A stretch of 59,400 nt of DNA, taken from NCBI GenBank assembly GCA_035526825.1, contig DATLBT010000051.1, positions 1 through 59,400 of the forward strand, in the 5' to 3' direction. Numbering within the stretch: position 1 is the first letter of the stretch; each line of letters starts with the position of its first letter. This document shows, in pieces, positions 23,630 through 32,894 of the stretch. The notes under the pieces were generated by a model. The model was not told where the DNA came from and made no database searches. It was given only the letters and a program-made list of their open reading frames with translations. The DNA is from JACPFV01 sp035526825 (lineage in GTDB: Bacteria; Pseudomonadota; Gammaproteobacteria; Nevskiales; Nevskiaceae). The position numbers were made by a program, and so were the translations under genes.

Positions 23630-25377
23630 GCCAAGGCCCGATGCGCGAAGGTCCCGGGCGCGAGAGCGGCGTGCGTGAGGTCGCATCGTGGCGCCTGACG
23701 GTCGTGGCCGGCGTGCTCGCGCTCGGCGCCGGCATCGTGCTCGCGCGCGCCTTCGAGCTGCAGGTCCTCCAGAACGATTTCCTCACCGCCGAAGGCAACA
23801 AGCGCGCGCTGCGCACCGTCACCGTGCCAGCGCACCGCGGCGCCATCCGCGACCGCCGCGGCGAGCCGCTGGCGCTGTCGGCGCCGGTCGAGTCGCTGTG
23901 GGTCATTCCGGGCGAGCTGCTCGAGGCCCAGGATTACCTGCCGCCGCTGTCGAAGCTGCTCGGATTCGGGCCCGGTGAGCTGAAGAAATTCCTGCGCGCG
24001 CGCAAGGAAAAGCACTTCGTCTACCTGCGCCGCCACCTGAGCCCCGACGATGCGCGCCGCGTCATGGCGCTCAAGGCGCCCGGCGTGTTCAGCCAGCGCG
24101 AGTACCGCCGCTACTATCCGGCCGGCGAAGTGGCCGGACATGTCGTCGGCTTCACCAATATCGATGGCCGCGGCGCCGAGGGCATGGAGTCCGCCCAGGA
24201 CGCCGCGCTCGCCGGCAAGCCCGGCGCGCGCCGTGTGCTGCGCGATCGCTCGGGCCGCGTGGTGGAGGAGGGCGGCGACTTCGAGGTCGCCGAGGCCGGT
24301 GGCGACCTCACGCTGACGCTCGACCTGCGCCTGCAGTACGTCGCCTATCGCGAACTCAAGGCCGCGGTCCGCGACCATCGCGCGCGCGGCGGACTCATCG
24401 TCGTGGTCGACGCGCACACCGGCGAGATCCTCGCCATGGCCAACCAGCCCGGCTACAACCCGAACCGCCCGGACGATCGCGACGGCCGCGGGCTGCGCAA
24501 CCGGGCGGTCACCGACATCTTCGAGCCCGGTTCGACGGTCAAGCCGCTGCTGGTTGCAACCGCGCTCGAGATGGGCCGCTACCGTCCGGACAGCCGCATC
24601 GACACCTCACCCGGCCAGTTCAAGGTGGGCTCGTTGACGGTGCGCGACAAGGTGCCCAACGGCGAGGTGAGCCTGGCGCGAATGCTGTCGCGCTCGAGCA
24701 ACGTCGGCGCGGCGCGCATCGGGCTCGCGCTGGGGCCAGAGGCGATCTGGCGCGGTTATCACCAGTTCGGGCTCGACGAAGCCGTGGGCTCCGGCTATCC
24801 CGGCGAACAACTCGGCGTGCTGCGCGCGGCGGACGACTGGGGGCAGGTCGCCACCGCAACCGCATCGTACGGCTACGGCCTGTCGGTCAATGCGCTGCAG
24901 CTGGTGCGTGCCTACGCCGCCATCGCGAACGACGGCCTGCTGCCGGCGTTGCGCGTCGTGCACGGCGCCGACAGCGCGCCGCCGCAGCGCGCGGTGTCGG
25001 TCAAGGTTGCGCGCCAGGTGCGGCGCCTGATGGAAGAAGTCACCGTCGGCGACGGCACTGGCGTGCAGGCGTCGGTGCCTGGCTATCGCGTCGCCGGCAA
25101 GACCGGCACGGTGCGCAAGCCGATCGCGGGCGGCTATGCGGACGATCGCCACCAATCCGTGTTCATCGGCATGGTGCCCGCCGAGCAGCCGCGCCTCGTC
25201 GGCCTCGTCATGATCGACGAGCCGGGCGGCGACGCCTACTACGGCGGCCAGGTCGCCGGCCCGGTGTTCTCGCGCGTCATGCAGTCGGCCGTGCGCCAGC
25301 TGCAGCTCGCGCCGGACGGCACGCCACTGACGCATACGGCGGGCGTGCCCGCGCGCGCGCAGGAACCGAGGACATGA
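23626..25377 (+). CDS. ftsI: Peptidoglycan transpeptidase FtsI (PBP3)
   Basis: The septal class B penicillin-binding protein, 583 residues. It has a single N-terminal transmembrane helix (about 22-42), the non-catalytic pedestal and a transpeptidase domain with S303-T-V-K306 (nucleophile serine), S357-S-N359 and K492-T-G. The GTG at 23626 overlaps the ftsL stop (GTGA); an ATG at 23641 is possible. FtsI crosslinks the glycan made by FtsW, encoded 5 kb downstream. Confidence 0.96.
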   Translation: MSQGPMREGPGRESGVREVASWRLTVVAGVLALGAGIVLARAFELQVLQNDFLTAEGNKRALRTVTVPAHRGAIRDRRGEPLALSAPVESLWVIPGELLEAQDYLPPLSKLLGFGPGELKKFLRARKEKHFVYLRRHLSPDDARRVMALKAPGVFSQREYRRYYPAGEVAGHVVGFTNIDGRGAEGMESAQDAALAGKPGARRVLRDRSGRVVEEGGDFEVAEAGGDLTLTLDLRLQYVAYRELKAAVRDHRARGGLIVVVDAHTGEILAMANQPGYNPNRPDDRDGRGLRNRAVTDIFEPGSTVKPLLVATALEMGRYRPDSRIDTSPGQFKVGSLTVRDKVPNGEVSLARMLSRSSNVGAARIGLALGPEAIWRGYHQFGLDEAVGSGYPGEQLGVLRAADDWGQVATATASYGYGLSVNALQLVRAYAAIANDGLLPALRVVHGADSAPPQRAVSVKVARQVRRLMEEVTVGDGTGVQASVPGYRVAGKTGTVRKPIAGGYADDRHQSVFIGMVPAEQPRLVGLVMIDEPGGDAYYGGQVAGPVFSRVMQSAVRQLQLAPDGTPLTHTAGVPARAQEPRT

Positions 25378-26873
25378 CCGGCATGGCTCCCAACCTGGAA
25401 CTGCGCCCGCTGCCCGAGCTGCTCGACGGCCTGTCGAGCGATGTCCCGGCGTTGACGGTTGGCGACGTCACCCTCGACAGCCGTCAGGTGCGGCCCGGCA
25501 GCCTGTTCCTCGCGGTGCGCGGCACGCGCCAGCACGGGCTCGCGTTCCTCGAGTCGGCAGTGGCGCAGGGTGCGGCGGCCATCGCCTGGGAGCCCGCGCC
25601 GGGCATCGCGCCGCCCATCGCCAAGGTGCCGCTGGTCGCAGTCGAGAACCTGTCCGTCCGTGCCGGCGAGATCGCCGCGCGCTTCTTCGGCCGGCCCTCG
25701 CAGCAAATGCATTGCATTGGCGTGACCGGCACCGACGGCAAGACCTCGACCAGCTATCTGCTGGCGCAGGCATTCGAAGCGCTGGGCCAGCCATGCCTCT
25801 ACATCGGCACGCTCGGCATCGGCCGTCACGGCGCCGTCCGCGCCGGCGACAATACGACGCCCGACCCGGTGCACCTGCAGCGCGCGCTGCACGACGCGCG
25901 GCGCGACGGCGCCCAGGCTGCGGCGATGGAGGTGTCGTCGCACGCGCTCGACCAGGGCCGCGTCGCCGGCATGCGCTTCGCGAGCGCGATCCTGACCAAC
26001 GTTGGCCGCGACCACCTCGACTACCACGGCACGCTGGAGCGCTACGCCTCCGCCAAGAAGAAGCTGTTCACCGAACTGGCGCCGGGCGCGAGCATCATCA
26101 ACCGCGACGACCCGACCGGGGCCACGTGGCTGCGCGAGCTGGCGAGCCGCGGCGCCCGCACAATCGTCTACGGCCTGGATGGCGACGTACCGGCGGGCGC
26201 GCACGTTGTCGGTCGCAACGTGCAACTACGGCCCACCGGCCTTGCGCTCGACGTCACCAGCCACGCCGGCAGCGCGCGCATCGAGAGCCGCCTGCTCGGC
26301 CGTTTCAATGCCTACAACCTCGTCGCCGCGGTCGCCGCGCTACTCGTGCGCGGCGTGCGGCTCGACCAGGCCTGCGCCGCGTTGTCGCAGGCGGCGACGG
26401 TGCCGGGCCGCATCGAGGGCTTCCACGGCCCGGGCCTCAAGCCGCTAGTGGTCGTCGACTATGCGCACACGCCGCAGGCGCTGGCGCAGGTGCTGCAGTC
26501 GGCGCGCGCGCACTGCCGCGGCCAGCTGTGGTGCGTGTTCGGTTGCGGCGGTGATCGGGATCGTGGCAAGCGTCCGCTGATGGGCGCTGCCGCCGCGCTT
26601 TATTCCGACCGCGTCATCGTCACCGACGACAATCCGCGCAGCGAGGAGCCGGCCGCCATCGTGGCCGAGATCGTGGCCGGCTTCCCGACCGGCTATCCCG
26701 CGACAGTGATCCACGAACGCGCCGCAGCCATCGAGCGCGCGGTGCGCGATGCCAGCGACGATGACGTCGTTGTGGTCGCCGGCAAGGGCCACGAGGACTA
26801 CCAGCTGTACGGCCGCGAGCGGCGTCACTTCAGCGACCGCGAGTTCGTCGCAAACCTGGCCGGGGCGCCCTGA
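25374..26873 (+). CDS. murE: UDP-MurNAc-tripeptide synthetase MurE
   Basis: Adds meso-diaminopimelate to UDP-MurNAc-L-Ala-D-Glu using ATP. The 499-residue protein has the Mur-ligase P-loop GVTGTDGKTSTS (about 116-127) and the DNPRSEEP motif (about 419-426), whose DNPR signature marks meso-DAP rather than lysine specificity, as expected for a Gram-negative. It overlaps ftsI by four bases and touches murF at TGATG. Confidence 0.96.
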   Translation: MTGMAPNLELRPLPELLDGLSSDVPALTVGDVTLDSRQVRPGSLFLAVRGTRQHGLAFLESAVAQGAAAIAWEPAPGIAPPIAKVPLVAVENLSVRAGEIAARFFGRPSQQMHCIGVTGTDGKTSTSYLLAQAFEALGQPCLYIGTLGIGRHGAVRAGDNTTPDPVHLQRALHDARRDGAQAAAMEVSSHALDQGRVAGMRFASAILTNVGRDHLDYHGTLERYASAKKKLFTELAPGASIINRDDPTGATWLRELASRGARTIVYGLDGDVPAGAHVVGRNVQLRPTGLALDVTSHAGSARIESRLLGRFNAYNLVAAVAALLVRGVRLDQACAALSQAATVPGRIEGFHGPGLKPLVVVDYAHTPQALAQVLQSARAHCRGQLWCVFGCGGDRDRGKRPLMGAAAALYSDRVIVTDDNPRSEEPAAIVAEIVAGFPTGYPATVIHERAAAIERAVRDASDDDVVVVAGKGHEDYQLYGRERRHFSDREFVANLAGAP

Positions 26874-28237
26874 TGGAAAGCATGAACGGCCTGGCGCGGC
26901 GGCTCGAGGCGCCGTTGCATGGCAACGATGCGCGTTTCACGCGCGTCATCACCGACACGCGCCAGCTGGCGCCCGGCGACCTGTTCGTGGCGCTGAAAGG
27001 CGAGCGCTTCGATGGCCATCACTTCATCGAGCAGGCGCGCAAGGCCGGCGCGGTCGGAGCGCTGGTGTCTGAGGCTCAGCCGTCGAACCTGCCGCAAGTC
27101 GTGGTCGGCGACACGCTCGCCGCGCTGCAGGCCTTGGCGGTGTCGTGGCGCGGCGATTTCCACATCCCGGTGGTCGGCGTCACCGGCAGCAACGGCAAGA
27201 CCACGGTCAAGCAGATGCTGTCGTCGATCCTCGCGCGCCGCGGGCCGGTGCTGGCGACGATCGGCAACCTCAACAACCACATTGGCGTGCCGCTGACGCT
27301 GCTCAGCATGCGCGATGAGCACAAGACCGCCGTTGTCGAGATGGGCGCCAACCACCCCGGCGAGATCGCGGCGCTGGCGGCGCTGGCGCAGCCCGACATC
27401 GGCGTGGTCAACAACGCCGGCGACGCGCACCTCGAGGGCTTCGGCTCCCGCGAGGGCGTGGCGCGCGCGAAGGGCGAAATGTTCGAGGCCCTCGAGCACG
27501 GCGTGTCCGTGATCAACGTCGACGACGATTACGCGCCGCTGTGGCGCGAGCTCGCGCGCGGCGACGTCATCACCTTCGGGTTGTCCGACGACGCCGACGT
27601 GCGCGCCGTCCATGCGCGGCCCGAGCCGCCCGAGGCGCCGGTGGCGATGGAATTCGAGCTGCGCACGCCGGAAGGCCGCGTGGGCGTGAAGCTGCCGCTG
27701 CCGGGCCTGCACAACGTGCGCAACGCATTGGCCGCTGCGGCCTGCGCGGTTGCGGCAGGACTCGACGCGCGCGACATCGCCGCCGGCCTGCTGGGCGTGC
27801 GTCCCGCCTCCGGTCGCCTGACCTGGCGGCGCGCGCACAACGGTGCGCGACTGCTCGACGACACCTACAACGCCAACCCGTCATCGCTGCGCGCCGGCCT
27901 CGAGCTGCTGGCGGGAGTGCAGGGCCGCCGCTGGCTGGTGCTCGGCGACATGGCCGAACTCGGCCGCGGCGCCGAGCAGATGCACTTCGCCGCCGGCGAG
28001 GACGCCCGCGCGCTCGGCATCGAACGCCTCTACGCCGCGGGTCCGCTGGCGCGCGAGGCCGCCAAGGGCTTCGGTGATGGCGCAGTGCACTTCGAAGACG
28101 TCGCGGCGCTCGTCGCCGAGGTGCGCGAGCGCCTGGCGCCCGACGTGGCGCTGCTGGTGAAGGGCTCGCGCTCCGCGCGCATGGAGCGCGTCGTCGCAGG
28201 GCTCACGGGCGAAGAGACCACGGGGGGAGCGCACTGA
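26873..28237 (+). CDS. murF: UDP-MurNAc-tripeptide--D-Ala-D-Ala ligase MurF
   Basis: Adds D-Ala-D-Ala to complete the pentapeptide precursor. The 454-residue protein has the P-loop GVTGSNGKTTVKQML, the central TIGNLNNHIGVPLTLL segment and the C-terminal LLDDTYNANPSSLRAGLE motif. The D-Ala-D-Ala substrate is made by Ddl, encoded further along. Start and stop share one base with murE and mraY. Confidence 0.96.
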   Translation: MESMNGLARRLEAPLHGNDARFTRVITDTRQLAPGDLFVALKGERFDGHHFIEQARKAGAVGALVSEAQPSNLPQVVVGDTLAALQALAVSWRGDFHIPVVGVTGSNGKTTVKQMLSSILARRGPVLATIGNLNNHIGVPLTLLSMRDEHKTAVVEMGANHPGEIAALAALAQPDIGVVNNAGDAHLEGFGSREGVARAKGEMFEALEHGVSVINVDDDYAPLWRELARGDVITFGLSDDADVRAVHARPEPPEAPVAMEFELRTPEGRVGVKLPLPGLHNVRNALAAAACAVAAGLDARDIAAGLLGVRPASGRLTWRRAHNGARLLDDTYNANPSSLRAGLELLAGVQGRRWLVLGDMAELGRGAEQMHFAAGEDARALGIERLYAAGPLAREAAKGFGDGAVHFEDVAALVAEVRERLAPDVALLVKGSRSARMERVVAGLTGEETTGGAH

Positions 28238-29319
28238 TGTTGTACTCGTTGTCGGTTTGGCTGCAGACGTTCGAGACCGGTTTTCGCGTCTTCGAGTACC
28301 TCACGTTCCGCGCGATCCTGTCGATCCTCACGGCGCTCGCGTTCTCGTTCATCTTCGGGCCGTGGATGATCCGCAAGCTGACCTTCCACCAGATCGGCCA
28401 GGTCGTGCGCGACGACGGCCCGCAGACGCACCTCGCCAAGGCCGGCACGCCGACCATGGGCGGCGCCATGATCCTGGCGGCGGTGACCATCGCCACGCTG
28501 TTCTGGGCGGATCTGTCGAACCGCTTCGTCTGGTTCGCGCTGCTGGTGACGCTGGCCTTCGGCGCGGTAGGCTTCGTCGACGACTACAAGAAGATCCGCT
28601 ACGGCTCGAGCAAGGGCCTGTCGGCGCGCGCCAAGTATGCCTGGCTGTCGATTGCCGGCTTCGCCACCGCCATCGGGATCTTCGCCACGGCGCAAACGCC
28701 GATCGAGACGCAACTGATCGTGCCGCTGTTCAAGGACGTGGCGATCCCGCTGGGCTGGCTGTTCATTCCTTGGGTGTACCTCGTCATCGTCGGCTCGAGC
28801 AACGCGGTGAACCTGACCGACGGCCTCGATGGGTTGGCGATCATGCCGACGGTGCTGGTGGCTTCGGCGCTGGCGGTGTTCGCGTACGCCAGCGGCAACG
28901 TCAAGATCGCGCAGTACCTCGGCATCCCGTACATCGCTGGCGTCGGCGAAATCGCGGTGTTCTGCGTTGCCATCGCCGGCGCGGGCCTGGGTTTCCTCTG
29001 GTTCAACGCGTACCCGGCACAGGTGTTCATGGGCGACGTTGGCGCCCTGGCCCTTGGCGCGGCGCTCGGCGTGGTCGCGGTGCTGGTGCGCCAGGAAATC
29101 GTGCTCGCGATCATGGGCGGCGTGTTCGTTGCCGAGACGGTGTCCGTCGTGCTGCAGGTCACCAGCTACAAGCTCTACAAGCGCCGCATCTTCCGCATGG
29201 CGCCGCTGCATCACCACTTCGAACTCAAGGGTTGGCCGGAGCCGCGCATCATCGTGCGCTTCTGGATCGTCACGCTGATCCTGGTGTTGATCGGCCTCGC
29301 CACGCTCAAGGTGAGATGA
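28237..29319 (+). CDS. mraY: Phospho-MurNAc-pentapeptide transferase MraY
   Basis: Transfers phospho-MurNAc-pentapeptide to undecaprenyl phosphate, giving lipid I. The 360-residue integral membrane protein has about ten helices. Signature segments are GTPTMGGAMIL, GFVDDYKK (catalytic aspartates), NAVNLTDGLDGLA, FMGDVGALALGAALG and the HHHFE motif in the last cytoplasmic loop. It lies between murF (one-base overlap) and murD (one-base gap). Confidence 0.97.
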   Translation: MLYSLSVWLQTFETGFRVFEYLTFRAILSILTALAFSFIFGPWMIRKLTFHQIGQVVRDDGPQTHLAKAGTPTMGGAMILAAVTIATLFWADLSNRFVWFALLVTLAFGAVGFVDDYKKIRYGSSKGLSARAKYAWLSIAGFATAIGIFATAQTPIETQLIVPLFKDVAIPLGWLFIPWVYLVIVGSSNAVNLTDGLDGLAIMPTVLVASALAVFAYASGNVKIAQYLGIPYIAGVGEIAVFCVAIAGAGLGFLWFNAYPAQVFMGDVGALALGAALGVVAVLVRQEIVLAIMGGVFVAETVSVVLQVTSYKLYKRRIFRMAPLHHHFELKGWPEPRIIVRFWIVTLILVLIGLATLKVR

Positions 29320-29320
29320 C

Positions 29321-30652
29321 GTGACGAGCTACCGCGGCAAGAACGTGCTCGTCGTCGGGCTTGGCAAGACCGGGGCCGCGTGCGCGCGCTGGCTGGTCGA
29401 GCAGGGTGCCCAGGTCACCGTCACCGACAGCCGCGTGGATCCGCCGGGCACCGTCGAAGTGCGCGGCCTGCCCGTGAAACTGAAGCTTGGCGGCTTCGCC
29501 GCGCCGCAGCCGCTGTCGCGCTACGCGCTGGCAGCGGTGTCGCCCGGCGTGTCGCTCGACGAGGCGTTCGTGCGCGAGCTGCGCGCCGCCGGCGTGCCGA
29601 CGCTCGGCGACATCGAGCTCTTCGCGCGGGCCGCGGAAGCGCCGGTGGTCGCGATCACCGGCAGCAACGGCAAGAGCACCGTCACGACCTTGCTCGGCGA
29701 GATGGCCAAGCGCGCCGGGCTCAACGTCGCGGTCGGCGGCAACCTCGGCACGCCGGCGCTCGACCTCCTGTCGCAGGACGTGCAGCTGTACGTCATGGAG
29801 CTGTCGAGTTTCCAGCTCGAGACCGTGCTGAGCCTGCGCTGCAAGGCCGCGGCCAACCTCAACGTCAGCCCCGACCACCTCGATCGCCATCACAGCTTCG
29901 AGGCGTACGCCGAAGCGAAATCGCGCATCTTCATCGGCTGCGAAACCGCGGTGGTGAATCGCGAGGACGCCGAAACCTCGCGCAATGTGCGCGCCGCGCA
30001 CCGCAAGCTCAGCTTCGGCCTGGATGCGCCGATGGCGGGGCAATACGGACTGGTCAAGTCGGGTGGTGAGGACTGGCTCGCGGTCGGCAACGAGCGTCTG
30101 CTGAAGGTTTCCGAGCTGAAGATTCACGGCCTGCACAACGCGGCGAATGCGCTCGCCGCGCTGGCGCTGGCGGATGCCGCAGGCATCGCGCGCAACGCGA
30201 GCCTCGCGGTGCTGCGCGAATTCAAGGGCTTGCGCCATCGCTGCGAGTGGGTGGCGGAGCTCGGCGGCGTCGCGTACTTCAACGATTCCAAGGGCACCAA
30301 CATCGGCGCAACGCTCGCCGCGCTGGCCGGGTTGCCGGAGCCGATCGTCTGGCTCGGTGGCGGCCTCGGCAAGGGCCAGGATTTTGCCCCGCTCAAGCCG
30401 GTGCTCGCGCAGAAGGGCCGCGCCGCCATTGTCTACGGCGAGGACGCCAGCAGGATCGCTGGCGCGCTCGGCGATGCGTTGCCGGTCCATCGCGAGCGCG
30501 ACCTGGCGGCATCCGTGAAGCGCGCGCATGCGCTGGCACGGCCCGGCGATCGCGTGCTGCTGTCGCCGGCCTGCGCGTCGATGGACCAGTTCAAGAACTA
30601 CGAGGAGCGCGGCGAGCGCTTCTGCGCGCTGGTGCGGGAGTTGGCCGCGTGA
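29321..30652 (+). CDS. murD: UDP-MurNAc-L-alanine--D-glutamate ligase MurD
   Basis: Adds D-glutamate to UDP-MurNAc-L-Ala. The 443-residue product starts at GTG 29321 (MTSYRGKNVLVVGLGKTG). It has the N-terminal Rossmann glycine motif VVGLGKTGAAC, the P-loop AITGSNGKSTVTTLL, NLNVSPDHLDRH and the C-terminal LSPACASMDQFKNYEERG motif. It overlaps ftsW by four bases. Confidence 0.96.
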   Translation: MTSYRGKNVLVVGLGKTGAACARWLVEQGAQVTVTDSRVDPPGTVEVRGLPVKLKLGGFAAPQPLSRYALAAVSPGVSLDEAFVRELRAAGVPTLGDIELFARAAEAPVVAITGSNGKSTVTTLLGEMAKRAGLNVAVGGNLGTPALDLLSQDVQLYVMELSSFQLETVLSLRCKAAANLNVSPDHLDRHHSFEAYAEAKSRIFIGCETAVVNREDAETSRNVRAAHRKLSFGLDAPMAGQYGLVKSGGEDWLAVGNERLLKVSELKIHGLHNAANALAALALADAAGIARNASLAVLREFKGLRHRCEWVAELGGVAYFNDSKGTNIGATLAALAGLPEPIVWLGGGLGKGQDFAPLKPVLAQKGRAAIVYGEDASRIAGALGDALPVHRERDLAASVKRAHALARPGDRVLLSPACASMDQFKNYEERGERFCALVRELAA

Positions 30653-31833
30653 TCGGCGTCCTCAAGCCCTCGATCTCGCTGCCACCGCCACGCTACGGCC
30701 TCGATGGCTGGCTGTCCGGCACCGCGCTCGCGTTGCTGGCGATCGGCCTCGTCATGGTTGCATCGGCGTCGGTCGCGGTTGCCGAGAAGTCGACCGGCAC
30801 GCCCCTCTACTACTTTTACAAGCAGTTCTCCTACGCGCTACTTGGCCTGCTGCTGGGTGCGATGACCTTTTCGGTGCGCATGAAGGCCTGGGAGCAGAGC
30901 GGCTTCTGGCTGCTGGCCTTCGCATTCTTCCTGCTGACCATCGTGCTGATCCCGGGCATCGGCCTGAAGATCAACAGCGCGCGGCGCTGGCTCGACTTCG
31001 GCGCCTTCCGCCTGCAGGCCTCGGAGCCGGCGCGCCTGGCACTGATCATCTACATGGTCGGCTTCGTGGTGCGGCGCCAGGCCGAGCTGCAAAACAGTTT
31101 CAAGCAAGTGCTGTGGTCGCTGGTGCCGGTGGTGCTTGCCTCGGCGCTGCTGATGGCCGAGCCCGACTTCGGCGCCACCGCGTTGCTGCTGATGGTGACC
31201 TTCCTGCTTCTCTTCATGGCGGGCGCGCGGCTGCTGCACCTCGGCGCGTTGGCGTTCGCCGCAGTCGGCGCGCTCGCGCTGCTGGTGGTCGCCGCGCCGT
31301 ATCGGTTGCGGCGCGTCATGAACTTCACCGATCCATGGTCCGACATCGAGAACAGCGGCTGGCAATTGGCGCAGTCGCTGATCGCCATCGGTCGCGGCGA
31401 GTGGACCGGCGTCGGCCTCGGCAACAGCTTGCAGAAGCTGCTGTACCTGCCGGAAACGCACACGGACTTCATCTTCGCGATCTGGGCCGAGGAGTTCGGG
31501 CTGGTCGGCATCGTCGTGCTGCTCGCGCTGTTCGGCATCGTGGTGTGGCGTGCCTTCGCCATCGGCCGTGCCGCACAGCAGCGCCGCCACTTCTTCTCGG
31601 CTTACCTTTGCTACGCCATGGGCGCGTGGATGGGCGCGCAGGTGCTTATCAACATGGCCGTGAACATGGGCCTGGTGCCGACCAAGGGCCTGACGCTGCC
31701 GATGATCTCCTACGGCGGCTCCAGCCTCGTCACGGTGTGCCTGATGATCGCGCTGGTGCTGCGCGCCGATCACGAGAACCGGGTCGAGCGCGCTGGCGCG
31801 CCCGCCGGTGGCTTCCGCGAGCGGGTGCTTTGA
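30649..31833 (+). CDS. ftsW: Septal peptidoglycan glycosyltransferase FtsW
   Basis: A SEDS-family glycosyltransferase that polymerises lipid II at the septum with FtsI. The 394-residue protein starts at GTG 30649 and has about ten transmembrane helices. Family motifs are NSARRWLDFG, AEPDFGATALL, GWQLAQSLIAIGRGEWTGVGLGNS, KLLYLPETHTDFIFA and GLTLPMISYGGSS. The usual QPSE-(L/F)-(A/V)-K motif reads QASEPARL here. It overlaps murD by four bases and murG by one. Confidence 0.96.
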   Translation: MIGVLKPSISLPPPRYGLDGWLSGTALALLAIGLVMVASASVAVAEKSTGTPLYYFYKQFSYALLGLLLGAMTFSVRMKAWEQSGFWLLAFAFFLLTIVLIPGIGLKINSARRWLDFGAFRLQASEPARLALIIYMVGFVVRRQAELQNSFKQVLWSLVPVVLASALLMAEPDFGATALLLMVTFLLLFMAGARLLHLGALAFAAVGALALLVVAAPYRLRRVMNFTDPWSDIENSGWQLAQSLIAIGRGEWTGVGLGNSLQKLLYLPETHTDFIFAIWAEEFGLVGIVVLLALFGIVVWRAFAIGRAAQQRRHFFSAYLCYAMGAWMGAQVLINMAVNMGLVPTKGLTLPMISYGGSSLVTVCLMIALVLRADHENRVERAGAPAGGFRERVL

Positions 31834-32894
31834 TGGCGCGCTCCGTCATGATCATGGCTGGCGGCACCGGCGGGCACGTTTATCCGGCGCTGGCCGTCGC
31901 GCACGAGCTGCGCCGCCGCGGCCACGACGTGACCTGGATGGGCGCGCCGGCGAGCTTCGAGGCGCGCGTCGTGCCGGCGCAGGGCTTCGCGATCGACTTC
32001 ATCCGCGTCAGCGGGCTGCGCGGCAAGGGTGTGATGACCTTGTTGCAGGCGCCGCTGCTGCTGGCGCGCGCGCTGCTCGACGCCTGGCGCGTGTTGCGCG
32101 CGCGCAGCCCGGCCGTCGTGCTCGGCATGGGCGGCTTTGCCGCCGGCCCGGGCGGATTGGTCGCGCGGCTGCGCGGCGTGCCGTTGGTAATTCACGAGCA
32201 GAACGCCGCGGCGGGGCTGACCAATCGCTGCCTGGCGCGGATCGCGCAGCGCGTGCTCGAGGCCTTCCCCCGTACATTCGCGCGGGCCACGACCGTCGGC
32301 AACCCGGTGCGCGCCGCAATTCGCGCGGTACCGGCGCCCGAGGCGCGGCTCGCCGGCCGCACCAGCGCGCCGCGCATCCTCGTGGTCGGCGGCAGCCAAG
32401 GCGCCAAGGCGCTCAACGAGCGCATGGCCTCGGCACTGGCACTGCTCGCGCAGAAACCCGAGGTGCGCCACCAGGGTGGCCGCACCGTCGATGTAGCGCG
32501 CGCCGCCTACGAGCGCGCGGACGTGCGCGCGGAGATCATCCCGTTCATCGAGGACATGGCGGAGGCCTTCGCCTGGGCGGACCTCGTCGTTTGCCGCGCC
32601 GGCGCCTCGACCATCGCCGAGCTCGCCGCCGCCGGTTGCGCCTCCGTGCTGGTGCCGTTCCCCGCCGCCGTCGACGATCACCAGACGCGCAACGCCGAAT
32701 ACCTGGTGCGCGCGCAGGCCGCGCTGCTGCTGCCGGAAGCCGAATTCACCGCGCAGCGCATGGCCGACCTGCTTTCCCCGCTTCTCGGCGATCGCGCGCG
32801 TCTCGTGCGCATGGCGCAGGCCGCGCGCGGCTGTGCGTGGACTGGCGCCGAAGTGACGATTGCCGATGCCGTCGCGGACGCCGCCCGTGGCTAA
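31833..32894 (+). CDS. murG: Lipid II synthase MurG
   Basis: Transfers GlcNAc from UDP-GlcNAc to lipid I on the inner face of the membrane. The 353-residue GT-B enzyme has the GGTGGH loop at residues 10-15, HEQNAAAGLTNR, VVGGSQGAKALNE, CRAGASTIAELAAAG and the DDHQTRNAEYL segment. It follows ftsW with a one-base overlap and overlaps murC by eight bases if the murC GTG start is used. Confidence 0.96.
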   Translation: MARSVMIMAGGTGGHVYPALAVAHELRRRGHDVTWMGAPASFEARVVPAQGFAIDFIRVSGLRGKGVMTLLQAPLLLARALLDAWRVLRARSPAVVLGMGGFAAGPGGLVARLRGVPLVIHEQNAAAGLTNRCLARIAQRVLEAFPRTFARATTVGNPVRAAIRAVPAPEARLAGRTSAPRILVVGGSQGAKALNERMASALALLAQKPEVRHQGGRTVDVARAAYERADVRAEIIPFIEDMAEAFAWADLVVCRAGASTIAELAAAGCASVLVPFPAAVDDHQTRNAEYLVRAQAALLLPEAEFTAQRMADLLSPLLGDRARLVRMAQAARGCAWTGAEVTIADAVADAARG